Assembly (NCBI GenBank): GCA_963656825.1
Contig: CAVKJG010000014.1
Span: 1-40,932, forward strand
Reading direction: 5' to 3'
Source of the DNA: CAG-841 sp963656825
GTDB taxonomy: Bacteria; Bacillota; Clostridia; Oscillospirales; CAG-272
Length of the DNA: 40,932 bases
Shown here: positions 16,364-24,970 of the stretch, one piece after another
Position numbering within the stretch: position 1 is the stretch's first letter
Layout: every line of letters starts with the position of its first letter
The notes under the pieces: model-generated
What the model saw: the letters and a program-made list of their open reading frames with translations, nothing else
Database searches by the model: none
What the model was told of the DNA's origin: nothing
Position numbers and translations under genes: made by a program

Positions 16364-16407
16364 AAACGGCTTTTGCCTGTCGGATGGCAAAGCCGTTTTT
16401 TATTTTT
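16364..16407 (+). terminator. Rho-independent terminator after the GNAT gene
   Basis: Arms AACGGCTTTTGCC and GGCAAAGCCGTT pair around an 8-base loop, with one bulged T, and are followed by TTTTTTATTTTTT. It ends the ATPase-GNAT transcript. Confidence 0.9.
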
Positions 16408-16434
16408 TGACAGCGGAAAAACATAATTTTTCAC

Positions 16435-16463
16435 TTGACTTTTCCCTTTAATTTGGATATAGT
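16435..16463 (+). promoter_or_regulatory. Sigma-A promoter for the LamG-esterase gene
   Basis: TTGACT (16435-16440), a 17-base spacer, then TATAGT (16458-16463), 44 bases before the start codon. Confidence 0.82.
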
Positions 16464-16507
16464 ATATTTATTGTTCAATTACAAAACGCAATCGGAGGCG
16501 ACAGGGT

Positions 16508-17935
16508 GTGGACACGGTAAAAGAAAACGCAACACTTTATACATACGAAAAAGAGGATGGACTTCTTGCTTACTGGGCATTCGACAGCATCGAGGACGGC
16601 GTCATACGGGACGTTTCGGGAAACGGTCACGACGGTGAGGTTCTCGGCGAGCCGGAGATCTGTCCCGGATATATATACAACGGCATACGGTTTTCAAAAT
16701 CGGATCAGGGCGTTATTGTAAAGAATACGAAAGGTCTTGATTTCACAGAAAAGGACAGCTTTACGATAGAGGCATGCTTTGACTGGGACGGCGTTATAAG
16801 CAGCTCCGGCTGGCCGTGCATAATGCAGAAAGGGCTTGACGCCGCGAAAAAAGCCTTCAACTATGTGGGCTTCTGGATAAACAGCTCCTGCCGCAGAGCC
16901 GCGCTCGGCATCACGGGCGGAGGCGGAACTACAACCTTCAATCTCGTAGCGCAGGTGAACAATACTTCCGGCTGGCACAAGCTCGTCGCCGTTCAGGACG
17001 GCAAAGCCGGAACGCTTTCGTTTTTTATTGACGGCGTGCCGCAAAGACAGAGCGGCGCGATAAATGCGTCGTCCGTCGGAATGCCGCTTACAATTGGCTT
17101 TTGCGACGCTTCGAGCATATTCCTCGGCGCGATAGACGAAATAAAAATATACAACTACGCAAAGCCCGTGGATTTCAAGGTCACAGGCGTTGACGTTATG
17201 GAATACAAAAGCTTTTCATATACCGACGCCGAAAGCGGAGAAAGCATCACCCTGCCTTACAGACTGTATCTGCCCGAAGGCTGCAAAAAAGCCGACGGCA
17301 AAAAGCTTCCGCTTCTGTTTTTCCTTCACGGCTACGGCGAATGCGGAACGGACAATATGCAGCAGATACGCGTTCTCGGCGGTCCGAACCTGCTTCTTGA
17401 CAGAGTTCTCGAAAGAGGCGACTGCATAATCGTAGCGCCGCAGTGTCAGGCGTCGCCCGCGGAATACAATTGGGTTCCGATAAACAAGCAGTGGAGCACA
17501 GGCTCGCGCGAGCTTACCGAAAAACCCACAATATCGCTTGCCGCCGCAACAGAGCTTCTGAAAACGTGGCTCTCCGACGAAAAAGTCGATAAAAGCCGCG
17601 TTTACGCCGCCGGAATATCAATGGGCGGCTACGGAACGTGGGAGCTTATAACCCGTCACCCCGAATGGTTTGCCGCGGCTGTGCCCGTGTGCGGCTCGGG
17701 AATTCCGTCGCTTGCGGAAAGACTTAAAGACATCGCCATATGGGCAATGCACGGCGAGGCGGACACAACCGTTCCTCCGCAGGGCACGCGCGATATGGAA
17801 AACGCGATAAAAGCCGCCGGCGGAAAAAAGATAAAAACCTCGTTCTATGCCGGCGTCGGACACAATTCGTGGCCGCAGGCGTATTCCGAAAAGGAGCTTA
17901 TCGATTGGCTTTTCGCACAGAAAAAAGACCTCTGA
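16508..17935 (+). CDS. LamG/ConA-like domain fused to an alpha/beta-hydrolase esterase
   Basis: This 475-residue protein has an N-terminal LamG-like jelly roll (about residues 20-218, with DVSGNGHDG and GAIDEIKIYNYA). A C-terminal alpha/beta hydrolase of the feruloyl-esterase/PHB-depolymerase type (about 235-472) follows. Its likely catalytic triad is Ser371 in GISMGG, Asp419 in GEADTTVP and His452 in GVGHNSWP; LFFLHGYGE forms the oxyanion-hole region. GGAGG at 16494-16498 lies 9 bases before a GTG, which I take as the start. There is no signal peptide, so the enzyme is probably cytoplasmic. A role in deacylating imported plant-cell-wall oligosaccharides is plausible but unproven. It is a single-gene transcription unit. 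Confidence 0.88.
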   Translation: MDTVKENATLYTYEKEDGLLAYWAFDSIEDGVIRDVSGNGHDGEVLGEPEICPGYIYNGIRFSKSDQGVIVKNTKGLDFTEKDSFTIEACFDWDGVISSSGWPCIMQKGLDAAKKAFNYVGFWINSSCRRAALGITGGGGTTTFNLVAQVNNTSGWHKLVAVQDGKAGTLSFFIDGVPQRQSGAINASSVGMPLTIGFCDASSIFLGAIDEIKIYNYAKPVDFKVTGVDVMEYKSFSYTDAESGESITLPYRLYLPEGCKKADGKKLPLLFFLHGYGECGTDNMQQIRVLGGPNLLLDRVLERGDCIIVAPQCQASPAEYNWVPINKQWSTGSRELTEKPTISLAAATELLKTWLSDEKVDKSRVYAAGISMGGYGTWELITRHPEWFAAAVPVCGSGIPSLAERLKDIAIWAMHGEADTTVPPQGTRDMENAIKAAGGKKIKTSFYAGVGHNSWPQAYSEKELIDWLFAQKKDL

Positions 17936-17949
17936 CAAATAATATTTTT

Positions 17950-18008
17950 CGCCGCGCGTCTGCGCGGCGGAATTCGTTTTTTGAGGGAATTTTTCCCCTT
18001 CAAAAAAA
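17950..18008 (+). terminator. Terminator region with two stem-loops
   Basis: A GC-rich 8-bp hairpin (CGCCGCGC / GCGCGGCG) is followed 7 bases later by a T-run. The T-run is itself the 5' arm of a second hairpin (TTTTTTGA ... TCAAAAAA). Together they probably end the esterase transcript. Confidence 0.7.
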
Positions 18009-18024
18009 ATTAACAATTTTGTGC

Positions 18025-18053
18025 TTGTGTTTGACGGCTAACAATAGTATAAT
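18025..18053 (+). promoter_or_regulatory. Promoter for the ABC exporter pair
   Basis: A perfect -10 TATAAT (18048-18053) lies 17 bases after a poor -35 TTGTGT (18025-18030). A better -35 match, TTGACG (18031-18036), is too close to this -10. A short hairpin, CTTGCGGA/TCCGCAAG (18079-18098), lies in the leader just before the AAAGGA ribosome site. Confidence 0.65.
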
Positions 18054-18119
18054 GCAAAAAAACAAAAAAGAAAAACCGCTTGCGGAGCGTTCCGCAAGAA
18101 AGAAAGGAATCACTTCTCT

Positions 18120-19901
18120 ATGATAAAAAGACTTTTCAGGAGCATTCGCGAATATAAGCTTCCGTCAATTCTCACGTTTATATTCATTTTCGGTGAAGCG
18201 GCAATAGAATGTGTTATTCCGTTTATCACGGCAAAGCTGATAAACAGAATTCAGGACGGCGCGGAGATGAGCGACCTTATAAAAACGGGCGTGCTTCTCG
18301 TTGTGATGGCAATGGCTTCGCTCGCCTGCGGAGGCATAGCCGGAATAACCTGCTCGAAGGCGTCCTCGGGATTTGCAAAAAATCTCCGTCACGATCTTTT
18401 CTCGAAGGTTCAGACCTATTCGTTTGAAAACATCGACAAATTTTCTTCATCGTCGCTCGTTACAAGACTTACGACAGACGTAAGCAACGTTCAGAATGCT
18501 TACATGATGATAATCCGCACGGCGATCCGCGCGCCGCTTATGCTGATATTTTCCGTAATAATGGCATATATAATGGGCGGCAAGCTTGCGACACTTTTCG
18601 TTATTATAATTCCCGTGCTTGCCGTGGGACTTTTGATAATATCGAAAAAAGCAATGCCCGCATTCCGCAGCGTATTCAAAAAATATGACCGCCTCAACGA
18701 ATCCATTGAGGAAAACGTCCGCGGAATGAGAGTTGTAAAGGGCTTTGCAAGAGAAGATTACGAAAAGAAAAAATTCGGCACGGCGGCAGGCGATATCTGC
18801 AAGGATTTCACCAAAGCGGAAAGAATCGTCGCGCTCAACTCTCCTCTTATGCAGATATGCGTGTATTTCAATATGGCGTTCATTCTTATAGTCGGCTCAA
18901 AGCTTATAATTACAAGCGCGGGAAGCTCTCTCGGCGTGGGCGAAATGTCCTCGATGCTGACCTACGGCTTCCAGATACTTATGCAGCTTATGATGCTTGC
19001 GATGATATACGTTATGCTCACAATGTCGGGCGAATCGATGGTTCGTATAGTCGAAGTGCTTGACGAAGAGTCCGCGCTTACAAACCGCCCCGCAAAAACC
19101 GTTACTCTTCCGGACGGAAGCACGGTAAATTATCCCCTTACGGAGATAAAGGACGGTTCGATAGATTTTGACGACGTAAGCTTCAAATATTCAAAAACGG
19201 CAAAGAAAAACGCCCTTTCGGATATAAATCTTCATATAAAATCGGGAATGACGGTAGGTATCCTCGGCGGAACGGGTACGGGAAAATCGTCGCTCGTTCA
19301 GCTTATTCCCCGTCTTTACGACGTCACCGAGGGCTCGGTAAAGGTTGCCGGAAACGACGTGCGCGATTATGATCTTGTCGCGCTCCGCGATTCCGTCGCG
19401 TTCGTGCTTCAGAAAAATCTGCTGTTCTCCGGAACGATAAAGGATAATCTCCGTTGGGGCAACGAAAACGCAACCGACGAGGAAATGATCGAAGCCTGCA
19501 AACTCGCTCAGGCAGACGAATTCATATCCGCCTTCCCCGACGGGTACGACACGAAAATAGAACAGGGCGGCTCAAACGTATCGGGCGGACAAAAGCAGCG
19601 TCTGTGCATTGCAAGAGCGCTTCTAAAAAAGCCGAAGATACTTATTCTTGACGACTCGACAAGCGCCGTCGATATGAAAACCGACGCGCTCATAAGAGCA
19701 GGCTTCAAGAGCTTTATCCCCGAAACAACAAAGATAATAATCGCACAGCGTATAGCCTCCGTCATGGACGCCGATCTTATAGTAGTTATGGAAAACGGCA
19801 GGATCGCCGAAAGCGGCACTCATGACGAGCTTATGAAATCGAGCGAGGTCTATCGCGAAACATATATTCAGCAGATGAGCGGAGGTGAGGACAATGAATA
19901 A
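18120..19901 (+). CDS. ABC exporter subunit with degenerate ATPase site
   Basis: This 593-residue protein has a six-span exporter domain (about residues 15-310) and an ATPase domain (about 345-585). Walker A is GGTGTGKSS (383-391) and the signature VSGGQ is intact. The catalytic Glu after Walker B is replaced by Asp (LILDDS, Asp512), and the switch His is Gln543 (AQRIAS). This is the usual pattern of the non-hydrolysing half of heterodimeric exporters such as TM287/288, BmrCD and LmrCD. The second subunit overlaps its 3' end by 8 bases. The cargo is unknown; drugs, lipids and peptides are all known substrates of relatives. Confidence 0.93.
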   Translation: MIKRLFRSIREYKLPSILTFIFIFGEAAIECVIPFITAKLINRIQDGAEMSDLIKTGVLLVVMAMASLACGGIAGITCSKASSGFAKNLRHDLFSKVQTYSFENIDKFSSSSLVTRLTTDVSNVQNAYMMIIRTAIRAPLMLIFSVIMAYIMGGKLATLFVIIIPVLAVGLLIISKKAMPAFRSVFKKYDRLNESIEENVRGMRVVKGFAREDYEKKKFGTAAGDICKDFTKAERIVALNSPLMQICVYFNMAFILIVGSKLIITSAGSSLGVGEMSSMLTYGFQILMQLMMLAMIYVMLTMSGESMVRIVEVLDEESALTNRPAKTVTLPDGSTVNYPLTEIKDGSIDFDDVSFKYSKTAKKNALSDINLHIKSGMTVGILGGTGTGKSSLVQLIPRLYDVTEGSVKVAGNDVRDYDLVALRDSVAFVLQKNLLFSGTIKDNLRWGNENATDEEMIEACKLAQADEFISAFPDGYDTKIEQGGSNVSGGQKQRLCIARALLKKPKILILDDSTSAVDMKTDALIRAGFKSFIPETTKIIIAQRIASVMDADLIVVMENGRIAESGTHDELMKSSEVYRETYIQQMSGGEDNE

Positions 19902-21933
19902 AGGAATGAAGGGTATGCCTCCGAAAGCAATGGGAGGCAAGCGTCCGAAAATGGACAAGGGCCTTATGAAGCGCATTCTCGGTCTTCTGATAAAATCCTA
20001 TCCCGTGCTTATACCCATAGTTATAGTATGCATAGTGCTTTCGGCTGTCGTTTCGTCGATACCTTCGATCTTTATGCAAAAGGTTTTCGCCGACGTGACA
20101 AAGTACACCGACGCAATAAAAGAAGCCGCCGGAGTAAGCGGTCTGCAAACAGTTTCAAAGGAATGGATATCGGCAAATTCAGCTTATCTTTCAGAGCAAT
20201 GGGCGGCGGCAAAGGCGGAAATTCTGCCCAAGATCGCAGTGCTTATCGGGCTTTATGCGCTTTCGATAGCATTTATAACGGTGCAGTCGCAGCTTATGGC
20301 AAAGATAACGCAGGGCTTTCTTGACAAGATGCGCTGCAAAATGTTCGACGGAATGCAGAATCTGCCCATAAAATATTTCGATACGCACAAGCACGGCGAT
20401 ATAATGAGCTACTATACAAACGATATAGACACTCTCCGTCAGCTTGTTTCACAATCGCTTCCCAGCCTTATTCAGTCGGCGATAATAGTCGTTACGGTAT
20501 TCTTTATAATGCTTTGGTACAGCGTACCGATGACGCTTGTAATTCTTCTCGGCATAAGCCTTATGATTCTTGTTTCAAAGAAGATAGGCGGCGGCTCGGC
20601 AAAATACTTTATCCGCCAGCAGCGCTCCGTCGCAGGCTTTGAAGGCTACATCCAGGAAACGATGAACGGTCAGAAAGTGGTTAAGGTTTTCAACCACGAG
20701 AAAAAAGCCGAAGAAGAATTCGACAGAATAAACAATGAACTGTTTGAAGACAGCCACAAAGCTAACGCCTATGCAAACTGTCTCGGCCCGATAATAATGA
20801 ACATAGGTAACATTCTTTACGTTATCTGCGCGATAGTCGGCGGACTTTTCATAACGCTTTCGGCAACCAACGTAAGCTTTCGCGGTCTTATCACGGCGGG
20901 AAGCTTTATAGCGCTTCCCTTCTCAATAGATATAATCGTGCCGTTTCTCAACATGACAAAGCAGTTCACGGGAAACATAAATCAGGTTTCTCAGCAGATA
21001 AACTCGGTTATTATGGGTATGGCAGGCGCAGGACGTGTGTTCGATCTCATGGACGAAAAGCCCGAAACCGACGACGGCTATGTTACGCTTGTCAATTGCA
21101 GAATCGATGAAAACGGCAACATAACCGAAACAAAAGAGCGCACCGGCAAATGGGCGTGGAAGCATCCTCACGGCGACGGAACGCTCACCTATACGGAGCT
21201 GCGCGGCGATGTGCGTATGGTAAACGTTGATTTTGAATACGTTCCCGGAAAGCCCGTGCTTCACGATGTTTCCGTCTATGCCGAGCCCGGTCAGAAGGTG
21301 GCGTTCGTAGGCGCGACGGGTGCGGGAAAGACGACCATCACAAACCTTATCAACCGTTTTTACGATATCGCCGACGGCAAAATACGCTACGACGGCATAA
21401 ACGTAAACAAAATAAAGAAAGCCGATCTTCGCCGTTCGCTCGGAATAGTGCTTCAGGATACGAACCTCTTCACAGGCTCTGTAATGGATAATATACGCTA
21501 CGGACGTCTTGATGCTACGGATGAAGAATGTATAGCGGCTGCAAAGCTTGCCGGCGCGGACGATTTCATAACCCGTCTGCCGAAAGGCTACGATACGGAG
21601 CTTTCAAACAACGGTGCAAACCTTTCGCAGGGACAGCGTCAGCTTATCGCAATAGCGCGCGCCGCCGTTGCCGATCCGCCCGTTATGATTCTTGACGAAG
21701 CGACCTCCTCGATAGATACGAGAACGGAAGCCATCGTTCAGAAGGGCATGGATAAGCTTATGGAGGGCAGAACGGTATTTGTCATTGCTCACAGACTTTC
21801 GACGGTACGCAACTCCGATGTTATCATGGTCCTTGATCACGGCAGGATAATCGAACGCGGAAATCACGAAAAGCTTATTGCCGAAAAAGGCGTTTATTAT
21901 CAGCTTTATACCGGCGCCTTCGAACTTGAATAA
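19894..21933 (+). CDS. ABC exporter subunit with catalytically competent ATPase site
   Basis: This 679-residue partner of the 18120 gene has a charged N-terminal tail (about 25 residues), a six-span exporter domain (about 30-375) and an ATPase domain. Walker A is GATGAGKT (473-480) and the catalytic Glu602 is intact in MILDEATS, with the switch His in IAHRLSTV. Its signature LSQGQ (577-581) departs from LSGGQ and would complete the degenerate site of the partner. An extracellular loop between spans 1 and 2 is long (about 45 residues). A polar insert (about 395-440, with GKWAWKHPHGDG) lies before the ATPase core. GGAGG at 19881-19885 selects the ATG at 19894 over an upstream GTG. Confidence 0.93.
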   Translation: MNKGMKGMPPKAMGGKRPKMDKGLMKRILGLLIKSYPVLIPIVIVCIVLSAVVSSIPSIFMQKVFADVTKYTDAIKEAAGVSGLQTVSKEWISANSAYLSEQWAAAKAEILPKIAVLIGLYALSIAFITVQSQLMAKITQGFLDKMRCKMFDGMQNLPIKYFDTHKHGDIMSYYTNDIDTLRQLVSQSLPSLIQSAIIVVTVFFIMLWYSVPMTLVILLGISLMILVSKKIGGGSAKYFIRQQRSVAGFEGYIQETMNGQKVVKVFNHEKKAEEEFDRINNELFEDSHKANAYANCLGPIIMNIGNILYVICAIVGGLFITLSATNVSFRGLITAGSFIALPFSIDIIVPFLNMTKQFTGNINQVSQQINSVIMGMAGAGRVFDLMDEKPETDDGYVTLVNCRIDENGNITETKERTGKWAWKHPHGDGTLTYTELRGDVRMVNVDFEYVPGKPVLHDVSVYAEPGQKVAFVGATGAGKTTITNLINRFYDIADGKIRYDGINVNKIKKADLRRSLGIVLQDTNLFTGSVMDNIRYGRLDATDEECIAAAKLAGADDFITRLPKGYDTELSNNGANLSQGQRQLIAIARAAVADPPVMILDEATSSIDTRTEAIVQKGMDKLMEGRTVFVIAHRLSTVRNSDVIMVLDHGRIIERGNHEKLIAEKGVYYQLYTGAFELE

Positions 21934-22069
21934 CCGTACTTTTCTTTGGAAAAGAAAAGTAGGCAAAAGAAACTTCGGTAAAATTGCTTTGTGCAGATTT
22001 TTCAGTATCTGCACAGACGGGGTTTATTAAAAAAATAAAAGAAGTTGCTGTAAATTTAGTTCCTTATTA
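21934..22069. repeat. Intergenic hairpins and partial repeat
   Basis: No gene is visible. The stretch contains a hairpin of CTTTTCTTT / AAAGAAAAG (21941-21961), then GGCAAAAGAAACTTCGGT, which repeats part of the 22070-22177 element (AGCAAAAGAAACTTCGGT). A second hairpin, GTGCAGAT / ATCTGCAC (21991-22014), follows. The first hairpin may help end the ABC transcript although it has no T-run. The region looks like a decayed or compound repeat. Confidence 0.6.
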
Positions 22070-22177
22070 GCCTCTCCTTACGGGAGAGGTGGCGCACGAA
22101 GTGCGACGGAGAGGGCAAAAAGCAAAAGAAACTTCGGTTATCGGGGACGATATGCAGAGTTCTATAAAGCCTTCTCC
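22070..22177. repeat. Dispersed structured repeat, copy 2
   Basis: This is the second copy of the element at 21-127. The CCTCTCC / GGAGAGG hairpin, the identical GGTGGCGCACGAAGTGCGAC and GGAGAGGG core, CTTCGGTTATCGGG, GATATGCAGA and TATAAAGCCTTCTC are all in the same order and spacing. Another inverted repeat, GCAAATGC / GCGTTTGC (22191-22210), lies just beyond and may belong to a longer version. No open frame of note. Confidence 0.75.
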
Positions 22178-22257
22178 CATTGGAGAGATTTGCAAATGCG
22201 CAAGCGTTTGCAGGCTTCGCCGAGAATACAAGGCAAAACCCTTTCAATAATCTACGC

Positions 22258-22286
22258 AAAAATCCGCCCGTGTGGGCGGATTTTTG
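22258..22286 (-). terminator. Rho-independent terminator of the DUF11 gene
   Basis: The stem AAAATCCGCCC / GGGCGGATTTT with a 4-base loop lies 14 bases past the DUF11 stop. On the minus strand it ends in a T-run. Confidence 0.85.
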
Positions 22287-22299
22287 GGTTTATCCGGTC

Positions 22300-23154
22300 T
22301 TATACCGTGCCGCTGACGACAAGCTCCGCCGTGCCGGGCGTCACAGTCCACGCGCCTGTTGTCGTATCCTGCGTAAAGGTTGCCGCCGGAACGGTTATCC
22401 TTCCGGGCGTTGTTGCAAAAACGCCGGTTGCCGTATCATAGGTGTAATCGGTGTCGGCGGTAAGAGTCGTGCCGTCCAGTCTGACCGTTATGGGATTCAA
22501 TATCGGAGCGAACGTGTCGCTTATCGCGATGTTTGCCGAAGCGTCAGCTGCTGTGTTGCCCGTATTTTCAATAACAAAGGTATACGTCAGCGTTCCGTTT
22601 TCGGTTACGGTTGTCGGCGTCACCGCCTTCGATATCGAAAGCGTCGGGTCTCCGCTTGCCGTCACGGTTTCCGTAACGGTTATCGGCGTGTTTATTCCGC
22701 CGCCGGATATTGTCGCCGTATTGACTATCGTTCCGCCCGATTCAAGCGGCGCATATTCGGTCACATCGGCTTTGTAAACAATGGTTGAATTTCCTCCTGC
22801 AGGGACGGCTATCCCCGTAAACACAAGGTTGCTGCCGGATGTGACGGCGGGAGCAGCCTGCAAAACGCCGCCGATAAAATAAGTGGCGGAGCCTGTTGCA
22901 TATTTCAGCGGAAGAACCGTTCCCTCTCCGAAGGTGTACGCACCGAGATTGTCGGTAACGGTGATGTCCGTAAGCGCCGTTGTGCCCGAATTTACAAGGT
23001 TTATCACATAGGTAACCTCGCCGCCTTCGGCATACGTTTTGGGAACAGCTGTTTTTGTGGCGGAAAGAACGTCTACGATTTCTCCCGTAACGGTATTCGA
23101 CGCCACCGATATACCGTTGTATGAAAGTCTTGCCTGATTCTGAAATGCCGGCAT
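22300..23154 (-). CDS. DUF11-repeat protein without signal peptide
   Basis: This 284-residue, Thr-rich, charge-poor protein has two DUF11-like Ig-fold repeats. One spans about residues 30-140 (KTAVPKTYAEGGEVTYVI, ITVTDNLG) and the other about 165-280 (ISKAVTPTTVTENGTLTYTF, NIAISDTF). DUF11 repeats normally occur in large secreted surface or S-layer-type proteins. Here there is no signal peptide, anchor or sorting motif, and the gene stands alone with its own leader and terminator. The start is well set by CGGAGGA before the ATG. A GC hairpin (CGGGGC-TTT-GCCCCG, 23188-23202) sits in the leader. The function is unknown; it could be a subunit of a self-assembling structure or be exported by a non-classical route. 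Confidence 0.85.
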   Translation of the reverse strand: MPAFQNQARLSYNGISVASNTVTGEIVDVLSATKTAVPKTYAEGGEVTYVINLVNSGTTALTDITVTDNLGAYTFGEGTVLPLKYATGSATYFIGGVLQAAPAVTSGSNLVFTGIAVPAGGNSTIVYKADVTEYAPLESGGTIVNTATISGGGINTPITVTETVTASGDPTLSISKAVTPTTVTENGTLTYTFVIENTGNTAADASANIAISDTFAPILNPITVRLDGTTLTADTDYTYDTATGVFATTPGRITVPAATFTQDTTTGAWTVTPGTAELVVSGTV

Positions 23155-23187
23155 TGTATATTTCCTCCGAAACTGTAATGAATTTTT

Positions 23188-23202
23188 CGGGGCTTTGCCC
23201 CG
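23188..23202 (-). promoter_or_regulatory. Leader hairpin of the DUF11 gene
   Basis: A perfect 6-bp GC stem with a 3-base loop, followed on the minus strand by AAAAA rather than Ts. It lies 34 bases before the DUF11 start codon. It may stabilise the mRNA or mark an attenuated leader; the sequence alone does not decide. Confidence 0.5.
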
Positions 23203-23294
23203 ATACCATAATATGCGCGCCCGCCGTTTTCCGACACCCCTCGCGCGATGCGGATATAAAATGTTAAAATTTCTTCAATTACTTGAAAAAATCC

Positions 23295-23350
23295 TGTACA
23301 AGCGTTGTAAAATATGATAGTATTTATATCAGAGCGATCATTTTTGATCG
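23295..23350 (+). promoter_or_regulatory. Promoter and palindrome before the DUF4364 operon
   Basis: -35 TGTACA (23295-23300), a 17-base spacer, then -10 TAGTAT (23318-23323) with an extended TGA. Just downstream, at the expected transcription start, is a perfect inverted repeat CGATCA-TTTT-TGATCG (23335-23350). Its place makes it a candidate operator or leader hairpin. Confidence 0.65.
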
Positions 23351-23372
23351 ATTATTTATTCGGAGAAAGGCT

Positions 23373-23960
23373 ATGGCAAGACAACTGACCGACAAAAACG
23401 ATATAAAAATATTTATTTTGTATCTGCTTAAAAATATAGAACGCCCCGTGGATATGATAACATTGAACGACATCGTCGTTCAGGACGGTTTTGTAAATCA
23501 GTTCGATTTTATGGATTGCTTTTTTGAGCTGTGCGAAACAAGCGCCGTAAGAAAATTCGAAAAAGACGGCACGGAAATGTACGAAATTACAGACGAGGGC
23601 GCAGTCGCGGCGGAAACAATGCAGAGCAATATCATCGTTGCGATACGCGAGCGCAGTCTGCGCTCGGCTCTGCGACTTCTTTCGTTCCGCGGAAGAGGGG
23701 CAAAAGCCTCGTTTGCGCTGAGTGATGAGGCTGACGGAAGATGCCGCCTCGGTTGCAGCTTTACGGATAAAACAGGCGAGTTTTTTTCGCTTTCGCTTCT
23801 GCTCGACACACGTCATCAGGCGGAGCTTATGCGCTATAACTGCAGCGAAAATCCCGAGCTTCTGTATCGCGGAGTGCTGAGCATACTTTCGGGCGATATA
23901 AATTATCTTGCCGACGCATGGGCAGACGACGGCGACGACGGGGAGGAAGAAAAAGAATAA
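23373..23960 (+). CDS. DUF4364-family protein, probable winged-helix regulator
   Basis: This 195-residue soluble protein matches the DUF4364 family as I know it from Clostridia. The N-terminal part (about residues 5-85) reads like a winged helix: DIKIFILYLLKNIERPV, then a recognition-helix-like stretch, then a wing ending in YEITDEGAVAAE. The C-terminal half is a mixed alpha/beta domain and ends in an acidic tail (DDGDDGEEEKE). The frame opens at 23283, but CGGAGAAAGG selects the ATG at 23373. Its stop codon abuts the next ATG, so it is coupled to the membrane protein. It may control its own operon through the palindrome upstream; this is inference. Confidence 0.85.
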   Translation: MARQLTDKNDIKIFILYLLKNIERPVDMITLNDIVVQDGFVNQFDFMDCFFELCETSAVRKFEKDGTEMYEITDEGAVAAETMQSNIIVAIRERSLRSALRLLSFRGRGAKASFALSDEADGRCRLGCSFTDKTGEFFSLSLLLDTRHQAELMRYNCSENPELLYRGVLSILSGDINYLADAWADDGDDGEEEKE

Positions 23961-24956
23961 ATGGAAGATAAAGATAAAAAACAGAAAAAACCGAATTTTA
24001 TCTGGCGCGGAATACTTAAAGACGGCAAGGGCGCAAAAAAGGAAGACGTTATAAAGGGCTACAGCCTTAAAAACTTCTTTCGCCTTTATTTCCGCAGAAT
24101 AACCGATATTATAACAATAAATCTGTTCTATATTTTCGGAAACTTTCCCGTGCTGTTTTTGTTTCTCGCCATAAGCGGATATTTCGGTCATACCTCCTCC
24201 GAGCCGGTGAGCCCTTTGTTTTCCGTAATTTACGGAATAAAAACCGCTGGCTGTGAAAGTCCCGCGCTTACGGCGCTTTTCGGCATTTTCGGAAAAATGG
24301 GCGAGGTTGCCGCGCCTACCGTCGCAACCTATGTTCTTCTCGGCACAGGAGCGCTGTTTATTGTCACGTTCGGACTTGTAAACGTCGGCTGCAGCTATCT
24401 TCTCCGCGAAACCGTGCGGGGCGAGCATATCTTTATATTCGACGATTTCTTTTCAGCCATAAAAAACAATTTCGGAAAAGGACTTCTTTTCGGAATTATC
24501 GACTGTGTTCTGCTTTTCGCCTGCGGATATTCGGTAGTATGGTATTACGCAAACTACAAGGTTTATTATATACTGTTTTTCTGCGCGCTGTTCATGACGG
24601 CTGTCTACCTTTTCTTCCGCGTATATATGTACATTATGATAGTCACATTCGATATAAAATTCACGAAGATGATAAAAAACTCTTTTATATTCTCAATACT
24701 CAATCTCGGCAAAAACCTTCTTGCGCTGCTTGCGTGCCTTGCGCTGTGCTTTATTGCGTTTATGGCGTCCACTCTGTTTATGCCGATAGGCATCATATTC
24801 GCAATGCTGCTTCTCTTTTCCACAATGACTTACATCGCAATATATGCAGGCTATCCGAAGGTCGAAAAGCTGATGATAGAGCCTTATTACAAAGAAAATC
24901 CGGATAAAGATCCGAACATATCGGGCGAAGGTCACGCCTTCGACGATGACAATTGA
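23961..24956 (+). CDS. YesL/DUF624-like membrane protein
   Basis: This 331-residue protein has a charged N-terminus and about six membrane spans (roughly residues 50-72, 118-145, 168-190, 195-222, 240-265 and 268-290). The segment NFFRLYFRRITDIITINLFY before span 1 and the overall layout resemble YesL/DUF624 proteins, which often sit in oligosaccharide-use operons such as the B. subtilis rhamnogalacturonan region. Their exact role is unknown. It starts directly after the DUF4364 stop and ends 14 bases before the fucosidase, supporting a shared role in fucoside use. The family assignment is from pattern memory and moderately sure. Confidence 0.78.
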   Translation: MEDKDKKQKKPNFIWRGILKDGKGAKKEDVIKGYSLKNFFRLYFRRITDIITINLFYIFGNFPVLFLFLAISGYFGHTSSEPVSPLFSVIYGIKTAGCESPALTALFGIFGKMGEVAAPTVATYVLLGTGALFIVTFGLVNVGCSYLLRETVRGEHIFIFDDFFSAIKNNFGKGLLFGIIDCVLLFACGYSVVWYYANYKVYYILFFCALFMTAVYLFFRVYMYIMIVTFDIKFTKMIKNSFIFSILNLGKNLLALLACLALCFIAFMASTLFMPIGIIFAMLLLFSTMTYIAIYAGYPKVEKLMIEPYYKENPDKDPNISGEGHAFDDDN

Positions 24957-24970
24957 ACAAGGAGGTCGTT

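Noticed and set aside
23352..24428. 358-residue minus-strand open frame opposite DUF4364 and the YesL-like gene
   Set aside because: It crosses a clear operon in the other direction and has no start signal or recognisable motif.
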